64,000 bases of DNA from Brucella tritici (lineage in GTDB: Bacteria; Pseudomonadota; Alphaproteobacteria; Rhizobiales; Rhizobiaceae), in contig NZ_CADEAR010000002.1 in the NCBI RefSeq assembly GCF_902825325.1, positions 62,001 through 126,000 of the forward strand, written 5' to 3'. The position numbers and the translations under genes were made by a program. Positions 6,933-16,167 of the stretch are shown here, piece by piece. Below the pieces are notes generated by a model. It was not told where the DNA came from, ran no database searches, and saw nothing but the letters and a program-made list of their open reading frames with translations. Each line of letters opens with the position of its first letter. The stretch's first letter is position 1.

Positions 6933-9900
6933 TGACCCGTTACTTTGAAATGGCTGCTGCCAGCAATTTTTCCTTCCTTTGCGGCGCGTCGCATCCGCAG
7001 GAACTGGTAGAGCGTGCGCATGAGCTTGGCCTGTCCGGCATCGGCATTGCCGACCGCAACACGCTGGCTGGCGTGGTACGGGCCCATGCGGCATGGAAGG
7101 ATTTTCGCGACAAGAGCGATTTCCGCCTTTTCATCGGCTGCCGCCTGTCCTTCACCGACGACACGCCGGATATGGTCGTCTATCCGCGTGATCGTCCAGC
7201 CTATGGGCAATTGTGCCGCCTGCTGACGGAAGGCAAACAGCGCGCCGCCATCAAGGGCGAATGCCATCTGCTATGGGCCGACCTGCTATTTCGCGCCCGG
7301 CAGTTCCAGATCGCAGTCTTTCCGCCTGACGAAGACAGACCGGATTTTGCCGCACGCCTGACGGAGATTGCACAGGCCGCACCCGGCTCGGTCTGGCTGG
7401 CACTTGCCATGCCGCATCAGGGCCATGACGGACGCCGGGCCGAACGCATCGCCCGTTTTGCAGCCGAAGCCAATGTGCCGCTGCTCGCCACCAATGACGT
7501 GCTTTATCATCACCCCGACCGCCGCGCGCTTCAGGATGTGCTGACGGCCACGCGCCATCACACAACCGTCTTCGCAGCCGGACGGCTTCTCGAAAAGAAT
7601 GCCGAACGCCACCTGAAACCACCAAAGGAAATGCTGCGGCTGTTTCGCGACTACACTGAGGCCGTCGAAGCGACCGCCGATTTCGTCGCGCCCATCACCT
7701 TCCGGCTTGACGAGCTGAAATATGATTATCCCGACGAGCCGGTGCCGCCCGGCAAGACGCCGCAACAGCATCTGCATGCTCTCACCTGGGAAGGTGCCGC
7801 CCGTCATTACGGCGCTAACAGCATCCCGTCGAAGGTGCAGGCGCTGATCCACAAGGAACTGGCGCTGATCGAAAAGCTGCAATATGCAGCCTATTTCCTC
7901 ACCGTCTATGACATTGTGAACTATGCCCGCAGAGAGAACATTCTGTGTCAGGGGCGCGGTTCGGCGGCCAATTCCGTCGTCTGTTTCTGCCTCGGCATTA
8001 CCGGCGTAAACCCGACGGAAGTGGATCTCCTGTTCGAGCGCTTCATCTCCGCCGAGCGTCAGGAACCGCCGGATATCGACGTCGATTTCGAGCATGAGCG
8101 GCGCGAAGAGGTGATGCAATATGTCTATGACCGTTATTCGAGAGATCGCGCAGCCATTGTTGCAACCGTCATCAGCTATCGGTCGCGTAGCGCGATCCGC
8201 GATGTCGGTAAGGCGCTGGGCCTGACCGAAGACGTGACTGCGGCGCTTGCCAATACGGTCTGGGGCATATCGGGCGGCGGCATCGACAAGCAGCATATCA
8301 GGCAGGCGGGTCTTGACCCCGACAATCCCATCATCCGACGCGCAGTGGAACTGGCCATCACGCTGATCGGCTTTCCGCGCCACCTGTCCCAGCATGTCGG
8401 CGGTTTCGTTCTGACCCGTGATCGACTGGACGAGACCGTGCCTATCGGCCCGGCAGCGATGGAAGACCGCTCCTTCATCGAATGGGACAAGGACGATATC
8501 GACGAAGTGGGGCTGATGAAGGTCGATGTGCTGTCGCTCGGCATGCTCACCTGCATCCGCAAGGCTTTCGACCTCATTCACCAGCACAAGCCGCAGCTTT
8601 ATGAGGGCGAGAAGCTGACGCTGGCAACCGTGGAGCAAAAAGACGAAGCCGTGTACGACATGCTGTGCAAGGGAGATTCGCTCGGCGTTTTTCAGGTGGA
8701 AAGCCGGGCGCAGATGAACATGCTGCCGCGCCTGCGCCCGCGTGAGTTCTATGATCTCGTCATCGAGGTCGCCATTGTGCGCCCCGGTCCCATTCAGGGT
8801 GACATGGTGCATCCTTATCTTAGGCGGCGAAACAATGAGGAACCCTGCACCTTGCCATCGCCAGCGCCGGAACATGGGCCGGCGGATGAGTTGCAGCAGA
8901 TTCTCGGCAAGACCAAGGGCGTGCCGCTGTTTCAGGAACAGGCGATGCGCATCGCCATGGAGGCTGCAAAATTCACGCCGGATGAGGCCAACCAGTTGCG
9001 CCGCGCCATGGCCACTTTCCGCAAGATGGGCACCATCCATACGATGGAGACAAAGATGATCGAAGGCATGGTCAATCGTGGCTACGACCGGACCTTTGCC
9101 GAAAACTGCTTCAACCAGATCAAGGGTTTCGGCGAATATGGCTTTCCCGAAAGTCATGCGGCAAGCTTTGCCCATCTGGTCTATATTTCCGCGTGGATCA
9201 AATGCCACCATCCGGAAGTGTTCGCCGCAGCGCTTCTCAATTCCCAGCCCATGGGTTTTTACGCCCCCGCCCAGATCGTGCGCGATGCCCGCGAGCATGG
9301 CGTGACGGTGCTGCCCGTCGATGTGAATTTCAGCCAATGGGACAATATTCTGGAGGAAACACCCGACGTTCACCTGGCGCTCCGGCTCGGCTTTCGCCAG
9401 ATCGATGGTTTTTCCAAGGAGGACGTAAAACTTCTGATTGCCGATCGGCAGGAGCCTTACCGCACCATTGAAGACATGCATCGGCGGCTCCGGCTCGACC
9501 GGCGCGCCTTCACGCTTCTGGCGGATGCCGATGCCTTCGGCTCGCTCGATATCGACCGCCGCGCAGCACTTTGGGCCGTGCGCCGTCTGCCCAACGACGA
9601 AACCCTGCCGCTGTTCCGCGCCGCCGCAACCAGCGAACTGGCGGAGGAACCGCGCACAAAGCTTCCTGAAATGGCCGCATCGGAGCATGTGATTGCCGAT
9701 TACGAGACGACCCGGCTTTCGCTGAAAGGGCATCCTCTGCAATATCTGCGCGAGGTGCTGGCAGCGGAAGGTGTTTCAACCTGTCGTGCTGTGCAGGAAG
9801 GCGCCGACGGACGCCGCATGAAAGTGGCGGGCGTCGTCACCGTCCGCCAGCGCCCCGGCAGCGCCAAGGGCGTGGTGTTTCTCACCATCGAGGATGAAAC

Positions 9901-10165
9901 CGGTATCGCCAATATTGTCGTCTGGTCGAAGATCATGAAGGCGTTTCGCCGCGAAGTGATGGGTGCGCGGCTGATCCATATCGAAGGCCGCATCCAGCGC
10001 AGCCCCGAAGGGGTCGTGCATCTGGTGGCGTCAAAGTTGCAGGATCGTTCGGCAGCATTGATCGAAATGAGCGGACGCGAATCGCAGCGCCTCGTCGCTC
10101 CATCCCAGATGGCGCATCATCCGCGGAATGTGAGGATTATGCCGAATTCACGCGATTTCCACTAG
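6932..10165 (+). CDS. dnaE2: Error-prone DNA polymerase III alpha subunit DnaE2
   Basis: 1077 residues, typical of DnaE2 and shorter than replicative DnaE. Domains in order: N-terminal PHP (YFEMAAASNFSFLCGASHP, IGIADRNTLAGVVRAH), palm with CQGRGSAANSVVC and the catalytic PPDIDVDFEHERR, fingers and beta-clamp-binding part (GFGEYGFPESHAASFA), helix-hairpin-helix, and a C-terminal OB fold (FLTIEDETGIANIVVW). It carries out damage-induced mutagenic synthesis with ImuA and ImuB under LexA. The ATG at 6932 overlaps the imuB stop by one base; GTG 6929 is an alternative. The TAG stop is formed by the first bases of the repeat that follows. Confidence 0.96.
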   Translation: MTRYFEMAAASNFSFLCGASHPQELVERAHELGLSGIGIADRNTLAGVVRAHAAWKDFRDKSDFRLFIGCRLSFTDDTPDMVVYPRDRPAYGQLCRLLTEGKQRAAIKGECHLLWADLLFRARQFQIAVFPPDEDRPDFAARLTEIAQAAPGSVWLALAMPHQGHDGRRAERIARFAAEANVPLLATNDVLYHHPDRRALQDVLTATRHHTTVFAAGRLLEKNAERHLKPPKEMLRLFRDYTEAVEATADFVAPITFRLDELKYDYPDEPVPPGKTPQQHLHALTWEGAARHYGANSIPSKVQALIHKELALIEKLQYAAYFLTVYDIVNYARRENILCQGRGSAANSVVCFCLGITGVNPTEVDLLFERFISAERQEPPDIDVDFEHERREEVMQYVYDRYSRDRAAIVATVISYRSRSAIRDVGKALGLTEDVTAALANTVWGISGGGIDKQHIRQAGLDPDNPIIRRAVELAITLIGFPRHLSQHVGGFVLTRDRLDETVPIGPAAMEDRSFIEWDKDDIDEVGLMKVDVLSLGMLTCIRKAFDLIHQHKPQLYEGEKLTLATVEQKDEAVYDMLCKGDSLGVFQVESRAQMNMLPRLRPREFYDLVIEVAIVRPGPIQGDMVHPYLRRRNNEEPCTLPSPAPEHGPADELQQILGKTKGVPLFQEQAMRIAMEAAKFTPDEANQLRRAMATFRKMGTIHTMETKMIEGMVNRGYDRTFAENCFNQIKGFGEYGFPESHAASFAHLVYISAWIKCHHPEVFAAALLNSQPMGFYAPAQIVRDAREHGVTVLPVDVNFSQWDNILEETPDVHLALRLGFRQIDGFSKEDVKLLIADRQEPYRTIEDMHRRLRLDRRAFTLLADADAFGSLDIDRRAALWAVRRLPNDETLPLFRAAATSELAEEPRTKLPEMAASEHVIADYETTRLSLKGHPLQYLREVLAAEGVSTCRAVQEGADGRRMKVAGVVTVRQRPGSAKGVVFLTIEDETGIANIVVWSKIMKAFRREVMGARLIHIEGRIQRSPEGVVHLVASKLQDRSAALIEMSGRESQRLVAPSQMAHHPRNVRIMPNSRDFH

Positions 10166-10267
10166 AGCAGTTCCAGTTAAAACGGAATCTTGAAACTGCT
10201 CTATCTGTTTGTTTTTACGCATGTCTCTATCCCGAAACCGGTTCCCACTTTCGGGAGACATGCTCTA
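10163..10267. repeat. Complete RIME/Bru-RS-type palindromic repeat (about 105 bp)
   Basis: Starts TAGAGCAGTT and ends ACATGCTCTA. It contains two stems: GAGCAGTTcc...ttgAAACTGCTC, and ATGTCTCtatCCCGAAACCGG with its partner TTTCGGGAGACAT. The length and mosaic form fit the Brucella Bru-RS1/RS2 repeats of about 103-105 bp. It fills the gap between convergent dnaE2 and trhA exactly. Both genes use a terminal TAG of the element as stop codon, and the two stems probably end both transcripts. Confidence 0.8.
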
Positions 10268-10921
10268 ATTCCATGCGCCGACAAAGAACACCGCACAGTA
10301 ATGCAGTGCCGCGCCCACCACGACAAAACCGTGCCAGATGGCATTCTGAAACCGCAGGCGCTCCCAGACATGGAAGATCACACCCAGCGAATAGACCATG
10401 CCACCGGCTGCAATCAGCCAGAAAACGGCTGGCGGCAGTGACTGCACCATGGTGTCGTAGACCATCACACCACTCCAGCCGAGCGCCAGATAAAGCAGGA
10501 TCGACAGCCGGTCGAAACGCCCCGGCATGAACAGTTTCAGCATGATGCCAACGAAAGCCACGCTCCAGACGAAGAGAAGCAGCGGCAGTGCGCGGTCGCC
10601 CATATGCATGGCAAAAGGCGTGTAGGTTCCGGCGATCAGAAGATAAATCGCCGAGTGATCAAAACGGCGCAGGAACCATTTGGTCGGCGAAACCGGCCAG
10701 ATATTGTAGACAGCCGAAATGCCGAGCGCTGCCAGAAGGCTCGCGAGATAGACCCCCGACGAAATCGAGGTCGCCGCAGGCATGTTCGGCAGAAAATAGA
10801 TCAGCATGGCAATGGCACCGCCAAGCGCCAGCCCCACACCCAGAACATGGATGATACCATCGGCCCACAATTCGGTCCGGTCATATTTCCATTTGACTGG
10901 ATGAGGCAGTCTTACATTCAT
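10265..10921 (-). CDS. trhA: Hemolysin III/TrhA-family (PAQR) membrane protein
   Basis: 218 residues with about seven hydrophobic segments. Hallmarks of the family are DGIIHVLGVGLA near the N-terminus (His), RRFDHSAIYLLIAGTYTPF in the middle, and W-H-G-F-V-V-V-G-A-A-L-H-Y near the C-terminus. These histidines and the serine/aspartate are the conserved metal site of the PAQR superfamily. Bacterial members influence membrane energetics or fluidity; hemolysis is an old label. ATG 10921 has AGGGA upstream. The final TAG is provided by the Bru-RS-like repeat. A second repeat lies upstream of the gene. Confidence 0.9.
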   Translation of the reverse strand: MNVRLPHPVKWKYDRTELWADGIIHVLGVGLALGGAIAMLIYFLPNMPAATSISSGVYLASLLAALGISAVYNIWPVSPTKWFLRRFDHSAIYLLIAGTYTPFAMHMGDRALPLLLFVWSVAFVGIMLKLFMPGRFDRLSILLYLALGWSGVMVYDTMVQSLPPAVFWLIAAGGMVYSLGVIFHVWERLRFQNAIWHGFVVVGAALHYCAVFFVGAWN

Positions 10922-10944
10922 GAAATTTCCCTGTCGTCGGTTCC

Positions 10945-11045
10945 AGAGCGCGTTTCGATCTGATTGGGTCAGATCGGCGCTCTAGTCCTTTGTTTTAACG
11001 CGCATCTTTTCCGAAAACCGTTTCACACTTTTCGGGATGCGCTCT
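10945..11045. repeat. RIME/Bru-RS-type palindromic repeat
   Basis: AGAGCGCG...GATCTGATTGGGTCAGATC...GCGCTCT, then AACGCGCATC, CCGAAAACCG, CACTTTTCGG and GATGCGCTCT. It has the same two-stem mosaic as the copy at 10163. It lies between the lytic transglycosylase stop and the trhA start, both on the minus strand. Confidence 0.75.
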
Positions 11046-11091
11046 CAACAGGAAACTGCCATCACTTTGCAGCGTCAAGATGACAGTTAGT

Positions 11092-11988
11092 TTATTGCGT
11101 TGCCGGTACGTAGGAAGCCTGAATGGGAGCTACGCCGGGGAGCGGTGCTGCCCCGCCTTCCGGCAAGGATGCCGGTTGGATGGAAGCGGCTGCGTCACGG
11201 GTCGGTCCGCTGCGCTTCCAGCGTCCGTCGAGGCCGGTTTCCTGCAACAGTCCCTTGCGCTTGGCATCGTAATAGTAGCCGCGCGCATAATAGCGGACTG
11301 CCTGGCTTTCATCACCGCCTGCGACCTTATAGGCGCCGGACAGATAGCGAACCGCATATTTCAGATTGGTTTCCGCATCAAGCAGGCCCTTGGCCGCGCC
11401 CGTATATCCCATGCCGCGCGCGGTCGGATGGCTGATCTGCATCAGGCCCCAATAGGGTCCGTTGCGGGCGCCCGGATTGAACCGGCTTTCGCGATGCACG
11501 ACCCGGCGCACAAGGCGTTCAGGGACGTCATAGGCGACGGAATATTTGGTAATCAGCGCATCGAGTTCTTCCGGCGCATGATCCGGTGTCTCAAACGCCA
11601 TGTTGGCGGCAACGGATGCCGGCGAAGCGGCAGCCTGCGCACCCGCATAGGCCATCATCGGTTCGGACTGGCCACGAATGCCGGGAATGGGAACAACGGC
11701 AGGCAGAACCGGATCGGAAGGATCGGTCACGGCTGCGACGGTTTGCGTTCCGGCAGCAGCGCCTGCATCGGCAGTCGCCGTGCCTGCAGCATTGGCCGTG
11801 GCACTGGTGGCACTGCCTGCTGCGGAAGCAGTCTGGCTGGATGCATCGGTCTGCGTGATCAAAGCCGTTTTCACAGGCTTGCCGTCATTGGTTGTATTGC
11901 AAGCGCTGAGCGCCACGGCACAACCAAGAAGCATGAGGCCCTTGCGGACCAGACCGGCGGATGAAGAAGAGGAAAGCGCGTAACGCAT
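11092..11988 (-). CDS. Lipoprotein lytic transglycosylase (SLT family)
   Basis: 298 residues. The N-terminal signal ends in a lipobox (ALSAC), so the protein should be lipid-anchored. A low-complexity Ala/Thr/Ser linker (about residues 50-95) precedes the catalytic domain at about 150-250: VPERLVRRVVHRESRFNPGARN with the catalytic Glu in H-R-E-S, then GLMQISHPTARGMGY and ETNLKYAVRYLSGAY. Enzymes of this family cleave the MurNAc-GlcNAc bond of peptidoglycan to form anhydro ends. A Pro/Ala-rich tail follows. The gene is transcribed alone or with the small gene behind it (14 nt gap). Confidence 0.9.
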   Translation of the reverse strand: MRYALSSSSSAGLVRKGLMLLGCAVALSACNTTNDGKPVKTALITQTDASSQTASAAGSATSATANAAGTATADAGAAAGTQTVAAVTDPSDPVLPAVVPIPGIRGQSEPMMAYAGAQAAASPASVAANMAFETPDHAPEELDALITKYSVAYDVPERLVRRVVHRESRFNPGARNGPYWGLMQISHPTARGMGYTGAAKGLLDAETNLKYAVRYLSGAYKVAGGDESQAVRYYARGYYYDAKRKGLLQETGLDGRWKRSGPTRDAAASIQPASLPEGGAAPLPGVAPIQASYVPATQ

Positions 11989-12002
11989 GACCGGACCCGT
12001 TC

Positions 12003-12191
12003 TCAGGAATCGAAATCTTTTTCGATGCGTTTTTCAAGCTCGACCAGATCTTCAGGCAGAGGCAAACCGCTGGCCCGCAGCGCATTGAGCTTCTCGCGAA
12101 CCGTTTCACGGATTTCGTGAGCGTCCTGCGGCTGATTCACCATTTGCTCGAAAAGCAGCGCAATTTCTGCCTTGATGTCCTCGAATGCCAT
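12003..12191 (-). CDS. Small acidic hypothetical protein
   Basis: 62 residues, highly charged and predicted all-helical (FEDIKAEIALLFEQMVNQPQDAHEIRETVREKLNALR...). GAGGATC lies just before the ATG. It ends 14 nt upstream of the transglycosylase gene on the same strand. No family recognised. Heptad-like leucines suggest a coiled-coil or helical hairpin. Confidence 0.65.
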   Translation of the reverse strand: MAFEDIKAEIALLFEQMVNQPQDAHEIRETVREKLNALRASGLPLPEDLVELEKRIEKDFDS

Positions 12192-12355
12192 CCAGATCCT
12201 CTTGGCTTTACAGGCATCGGAAAGCGCCCGTTTCAGTCAATATTCTTTCGGTCGATGACAATCGTGTACCATGCAAAAGACGGCGAACGGAAGCGCTAAA
12301 CGTCGGGGCTTGGCCAAAATGAATATTTCAAATGGTAACAAAAAGATTAACGCAC

Positions 12356-12568
12356 TCACAGAATGCGTGGCAGCATCATATCTACCGCATTGAAATTAAA
12401 CGCGAAAATATCAAGATCATCGAGGTCCAGACCGCCATTGGGGTCGAAGAGATAAATGCTCATCCAGACGAGCGCGATCACGAGCAAAATTGCCAGAATC
12501 GTCAGAATCAAAAGGCGTCGCCCGAGCGCGGTCTTGCGACCCGCTCCTTCCGGCGGCTGTTTGGCCAT
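12356..12568 (-). CDS. Small single-pass membrane protein
   Basis: 70 residues from ATG 12568; a TTG six bases earlier has better spacing to AAGG and may be the true start. A basic N-terminus (GRKTALGRR) precedes one long hydrophobic helix (LLILTILAILLVIALVWMSIYLF), and an acidic tail (DLDDLDIF) follows. The topology should place the tail outside the cytoplasm. It follows the ribbon-helix-helix-like gene by 18 nt and probably belongs to the same transcript. No function recognised. Confidence 0.6.
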   Translation of the reverse strand: MAKQPPEGAGRKTALGRRLLILTILAILLVIALVWMSIYLFDPNGGLDLDDLDIFAFNFNAVDMMLPRIL

Positions 12569-12586
12569 AGTCAATTGCTGCCTTGT

Positions 12587-12778
12587 TCAATCGTCATTGG
12601 TCGCGTTCAGTTCATCCGGCGGAGTGCCATGTTCGGGCTCCGCCGACAGATAGCCCTCGCGCACCAGCCATTTGCGCAGGATCAGCGTCATCGCTTCGGT
12701 CTGGTTGAGACCGGGATGCTTTTCGGCGATGAAGCGCTCCAGAGCGTCGTGCACGTCATCGGGAAGATAGATGCTCAT
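12587..12778 (-). CDS. Small ribbon-helix-helix-like protein
   Basis: 63 residues, MSIYLPDDVHDALERFIAEKHPGLNQTEAMTLILRKWLVREGYL plus a polar tail. The beta strand followed by two helices, with the turn KHPGLNQTEA, resembles CopG/MetJ-type DNA-binding domains, so a small regulator is possible. GGAGGAG lies upstream of the ATG. It sits 24 nt downstream of the FAH-family gene and 18 nt upstream of the small membrane protein gene, all on the minus strand. Confidence 0.65.
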   Translation of the reverse strand: MSIYLPDDVHDALERFIAEKHPGLNQTEAMTLILRKWLVREGYLSAEPEHGTPPDELNATNDD

Positions 12779-12802
12779 TCAGGCTCCTCCACGTGAAGAG
12801 AA

Positions 12803-13492
12803 TCAGACCACGGTAACGGTGAGGGTTGCCACGCCGTCGACCTTGCCTTCCAGACGGTCGCCGCGCTTCACCGGCCCAACGCCCGCAGGCGTACCTGTAA
12901 AGATAAGATCGCCGGGCTGCAGCTCAAAGAGCGAAGACAGGTAGGAAATGGTTTCCGCCACCTTCCAGATCATCTGGTTGAGGTCGCCCGACTGGCGGGT
13001 TTCGCCATTGATGGAAAGCGAAATCGCAGCCTTTGCCGGGTGGCCGATTTCCGACACCGGCACGATGGCCGAACAGGGCGCGGAGTGCTCGAACGCCTTT
13101 GCGACTTCCCACGGACGGCCGGCCTTCTTGGCCACGGCCTGCAGGTCGCGGCGCGTCATGTCGATGCCGACGGCGTAGCCATAAACATGGTCCAGCGCCT
13201 TTTCGACAGCAATGTCGGTGCCGCCGGCCTTCAGCGCCACCACCAGTTCGATCTCGTGATGTACGTCTTCGGTCTTCGGCGGATAAGGGAAATCACCGCC
13301 TTCAATCACGAGACTGTCCGGGTTCTTCTGGAAGAAGAAAGGCGGATTGCGGGTCGGATCACCGCCCATTTCAATGGCGTGATCGGCGTAGTTCTGGCCG
13401 ACACAATAGATGCGATGCACGGGAAAGCGCGCGTCCGTTCCCTTCACAGGCAAAAAAGGCTGCGGGGGCGGCGCGAAAACATAAGTCGTCAT
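12803..13492 (-). CDS. Fumarylacetoacetate hydrolase-family protein
   Basis: 229 residues, the short form with one FAH domain. The metal site is visible in [11 protein letters not shown] (H-x-E-x-E) and the downstream Asp in [23 protein letters not shown] is the usual C-terminal signature. The N-terminal [16 protein letters not shown] and [12 protein letters not shown] segments resemble fumarylpyruvate hydrolases (NagK type), which split fumarylpyruvate into fumarate and pyruvate. Other family members are oxaloacetate decarboxylases or dienediol isomerases. No aromatic-degradation neighbours are present, so the substrate stays open. Confidence 0.88.
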   Translation of the reverse strand: MTTYVFAPPPQPFLPVKGTDARFPVHRIYCVGQNYADHAIEMGGDPTRNPPFFFQKNPDSLVIEGGDFPYPPKTEDVHHEIELVVALKAGGTDIAVEKALDHVYGYAVGIDMTRRDLQAVAKKAGRPWEVAKAFEHSAPCSAIVPVSEIGHPAKAAISLSINGETRQSGDLNQMIWKVAETISYLSSLFELQPGDLIFTGTPAGVGPVKRGDRLEGKVDGVATLTVTVV

Positions 13493-13586
13493 GGGGAACT
13501 ATTCCGGTCGGAAACTGATGAAGCGATTTTTGCCATCATGCAGACGCAAGTCCATCGCCGCAACCCTCGAAAGGCGCAATTCCCTG

Positions 13587-14228
13587 TTATCGTGCATCGG
13601 CTTTGACGACAAAATCTGCCTTGCGCGACTGCGCTACCACGAGTTCGGCATTGGGAATGTCGTTGGAAAGGGCGCGGTTTCGGGCGGCTTCGGCATCGAA
13701 GCCGAAGCCGAGCCAGCGTTCGATCAGGCGACGCTCCAGCTCTGCAAAGGGCACATCCAGATAGATCGTCATGTCGAAAAAGGACGCAAGCTGCGCCCAT
13801 GGCTGCCGATCGAGCAGCAGATAATTGCCTTCGACGAGAAGCACGCGATGCTCGGGGCCAACCACGGATGCGGCGGCGCGCGAAAGCTCCAGCGAGCGAT
13901 CGAAGACCGGGATGAAGACCTCGCCCTCTGCCTGCTGCAGACGCTGAAGCAATACCGCAAATCCGGCGCAGTCGAAGGTGGGCGGCGAACCCTTGCGGCT
14001 CAGCAATCCGCGCTGATCGAGAATCCCGTCATCAAGATGAAACCCGTCCATGGGCACGACGATGGACGGCGTTTCGCCGCCCTTGTTGATGGCATGGAGC
14101 AGATAATCGGAAATGGTGGATTTCCCGGCTCCCGGCGGGCCAGCAATGGCCACGATCAGGCGCCCGTCGGTTTCCGCCAGCCGCGCAAGAATTTCCGATG
14201 GCAAGGCTTCGCGCTCAATAGGCGTCAT
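13587..14228 (-). CDS. frcK: FrcK, kinase-like protein of the fructose transport operon
   Basis: 213 residues of the uridine-kinase/pantothenate-kinase-like P-loop family. Walker A GPPGAGKST is at about residue 31, followed by VPMDGFHLDDGIL, the conserved substrate-side segment, and VLLVEGNYLLL. The last gene of frcBCAK in Sinorhizobium encodes the same type of protein, and the order here is identical. It presumably phosphorylates a sugar or nucleoside; the exact substrate is not known from sequence. 40 nt separate it from frcA. Confidence 0.85.
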   Translation of the reverse strand: MTPIEREALPSEILARLAETDGRLIVAIAGPPGAGKSTISDYLLHAINKGGETPSIVVPMDGFHLDDGILDQRGLLSRKGSPPTFDCAGFAVLLQRLQQAEGEVFIPVFDRSLELSRAAASVVGPEHRVLLVEGNYLLLDRQPWAQLASFFDMTIYLDVPFAELERRLIERWLGFGFDAEAARNRALSNDIPNAELVVAQSRKADFVVKADAR

Positions 14229-14268
14229 GTGCGGTTTCCGTGATTCGTCCTGTCACCTTATCAGAAGC

Positions 14269-15048
14269 TTAAGCCGCTTCCTTCGGCCTCATCGCGCCGG
14301 TCATCAGCGCCACGGCATCCGACATGGAATATTCCTTCGGGTCGATGACCGTCAGGCGGCGTCCGAGCCGGTGAATGTGGATGCGGTCCGCAACCTCGAA
14401 CACATGCGGCATGTTGTGCGAGATGAGCACGATGGGCATGCCGCGCCGCTTCACGTCCAAAATGAGCTCCAGCACGCGGCGCGATTCCTTGACGCCCAGC
14501 GCCGCCGTCGGCTCATCCATGATGACCACCTTGGAGCCGAAGGCGGCGGCGCGCGCCACCGCAACGCCCTGACGCTGGCCGCCCGAAAGGGTTTCCACCG
14601 CCTGACCGATGTTCTGGATGGTCATCAGGCCCAGTTCGGACAGTTTTTCGCGCGCGATCTTTTCCATCGCGCCGCGATCCAGCATGCGGAACAGCGAGCC
14701 AAGCGGTCCCTTGCGGCGGATTTCACGCCCCAGAAACAGATTGTCGGCGATGGAAAGCGCAGGCGACAAAGCAAGGTTCTGATAGACCGTCTCGATGCCC
14801 GCCTGCCGTGCCTCCATCGGCGAATGAAAGCTGACCGGCTTGCCGTCGAGCAGGATTTCCCCCTCGTCGGGCTTGATTGCGCCGGACAGTGCCTTGATGA
14901 GCGAGGACTTGCCTGCGCCATTGTCGCCGATGACCGCGAGGATTTCGCCCGGATAGAGGTCGAAATCGGCATGGTCGAGAGCCGTGACGCGACCATAGCG
15001 CTTGACGAGCCCCTTGGCAGAAAGAACAGGCGTGGTGTTCGTTTTCAT
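14269..15048 (-). CDS. frcA: Fructose ABC transporter ATPase
   Basis: 260 residues, a single ABC domain as usual for FrcA, unlike the double-domain RbsA type. Walker A GDNGAGKSS, Q-loop in TVYQNLALSP, signature LSGGQRQ, Walker B VVIMDEPTAAL and the H-loop ISHNM are all intact. The start MKTNTTP at 15048 overlaps the frcC stop by 4 nt (ATGA), showing translational coupling; the longer open frame upstream is a shadow of frcC. It powers high-affinity uptake of fructose and possibly ribose or mannose. Confidence 0.93.
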   Translation of the reverse strand: MKTNTTPVLSAKGLVKRYGRVTALDHADFDLYPGEILAVIGDNGAGKSSLIKALSGAIKPDEGEILLDGKPVSFHSPMEARQAGIETVYQNLALSPALSIADNLFLGREIRRKGPLGSLFRMLDRGAMEKIAREKLSELGLMTIQNIGQAVETLSGGQRQGVAVARAAAFGSKVVIMDEPTAALGVKESRRVLELILDVKRRGMPIVLISHNMPHVFEVADRIHIHRLGRRLTVIDPKEYSMSDAVALMTGAMRPKEAA

Positions 15049-16139
15049 GCGGCAGCCTTTCTGATCCACTGGTCGATGGCGACGGCGGCAATGATGAGAA
15101 CGCCGATCAGGAGATAGGTCCATTGCGGATCGGTGCCCCACAGGCGCAGGCCCAGCGAAAACACGCCCACGATCAGCGCGCCGAACATGGTGCCGAGAAT
15201 GGAGCCGCGTCCGCCGAAGAGCGAAATGCCGCCGATCACCACGGCGGTGATGGATTCGATATTGGCGAACTGGCCCGCTGTGGGTGAAACGGAACCGAGA
15301 CGGCCAATCATCGCCCAGCCCGCAAGGGCGCAGATGATACCGGCCAGAACATAGACCGACATGAGGATCGGCTTGACCGAGACGCCGGAAAGCTGTGCCG
15401 CTTCGGGATCGTCGCCAATGGCATAGACGTGCCGCCCCCAGGCGGTGTGGTTCAGCACATACCAGAACAGCAGGACCAGAAGCACCATGGCAATGACGCC
15501 ATAGGTGAAGACCGCGCCGCCAATGCGAATGCTCTCGCCAAAGAATTGCAGGATCGGTGCCTCAGCCGTGATTTCCTGCGCGCGGATCGTCTCATTGGCG
15601 GAATAGAGGAAGTTGGTGGCGAGGATCACCTGCCACATGCCGAGCGTCACGATGAAAGGCGGCAGGCGGACATAGGCCACCAGAAAGCCGTTGATGAAGC
15701 CGCACAGCGCGCCGGTGGCAAAGCCGCACAGAACGGAAAGTTCGGCGGGGAGCCCATAGCGGAAAGTGAACTGGCCCATCACCACCGATGACAGCACCAT
15801 GATGGCGCCAACCGAAAGATCGATACCCGCCGTCAGGATTACGAGTGTCTGTGCCACGGCGATGATGCCGGTGATGGCGACCTGCTGCAAAATGAGCGTG
15901 AGAGCAAAGGCGGAGAAGAACTTGCCGCCAAGCGTGATGCCGAACACCAGCAGCGACAGGACGAGCACGATCAGCGGCACGGCAGCGGGATTGTGATGCA
16001 GAAAATTCCGCATCCGGTAAAGCACCGACTGGTCGCCCGCATCAAAGGAGGCGACATCAGCCGCGCTTTGCGCCAGCGTCTTTTCATAGTCCTGCATAGA
16101 CGGTTTTTGTGCAGCGGAAGCCGCCTGTGGCTCACTCAT
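15045..16139 (-). CDS. frcC: Fructose ABC transporter permease
   Basis: 364 residues of the RbsC/AraH permease family. A polar N-terminal extension of about 50 residues precedes 8-10 hydrophobic segments. Family signatures are TLVILTAGIDLSVGAIMVLSS, NGFLVAYVRLPPFIVTLGM and TAVVIGGISLFGGRGSILGTMFGA. It forms the membrane channel with FrcA and receives sugar from FrcB. A stable hairpin in the 75-nt gap after frcB may lower the amount of frcC mRNA relative to frcB. Confidence 0.93.
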   Translation of the reverse strand: MSEPQAASAAQKPSMQDYEKTLAQSAADVASFDAGDQSVLYRMRNFLHHNPAAVPLIVLVLSLLVFGITLGGKFFSAFALTLILQQVAITGIIAVAQTLVILTAGIDLSVGAIMVLSSVVMGQFTFRYGLPAELSVLCGFATGALCGFINGFLVAYVRLPPFIVTLGMWQVILATNFLYSANETIRAQEITAEAPILQFFGESIRIGGAVFTYGVIAMVLLVLLFWYVLNHTAWGRHVYAIGDDPEAAQLSGVSVKPILMSVYVLAGIICALAGWAMIGRLGSVSPTAGQFANIESITAVVIGGISLFGGRGSILGTMFGALIVGVFSLGLRLWGTDPQWTYLLIGVLIIAAVAIDQWIRKAAA

Positions 16140-16167
16140 GTCTGTCTCCTGCCTTCACCTGCAGAAA

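Noticed and set aside
7286-9742. 818-codon minus-strand frame inside dnaE2
   Set aside because: Long shadow caused by codon bias; the protein is rich in His, Arg and Gly without any recognisable domain, and dnaE2 is intact.
11080-11964. 294-codon plus-strand frame opposite the lytic transglycosylase
   Set aside because: Antisense shadow; the minus-strand protein has a lipobox and a complete catalytic domain.
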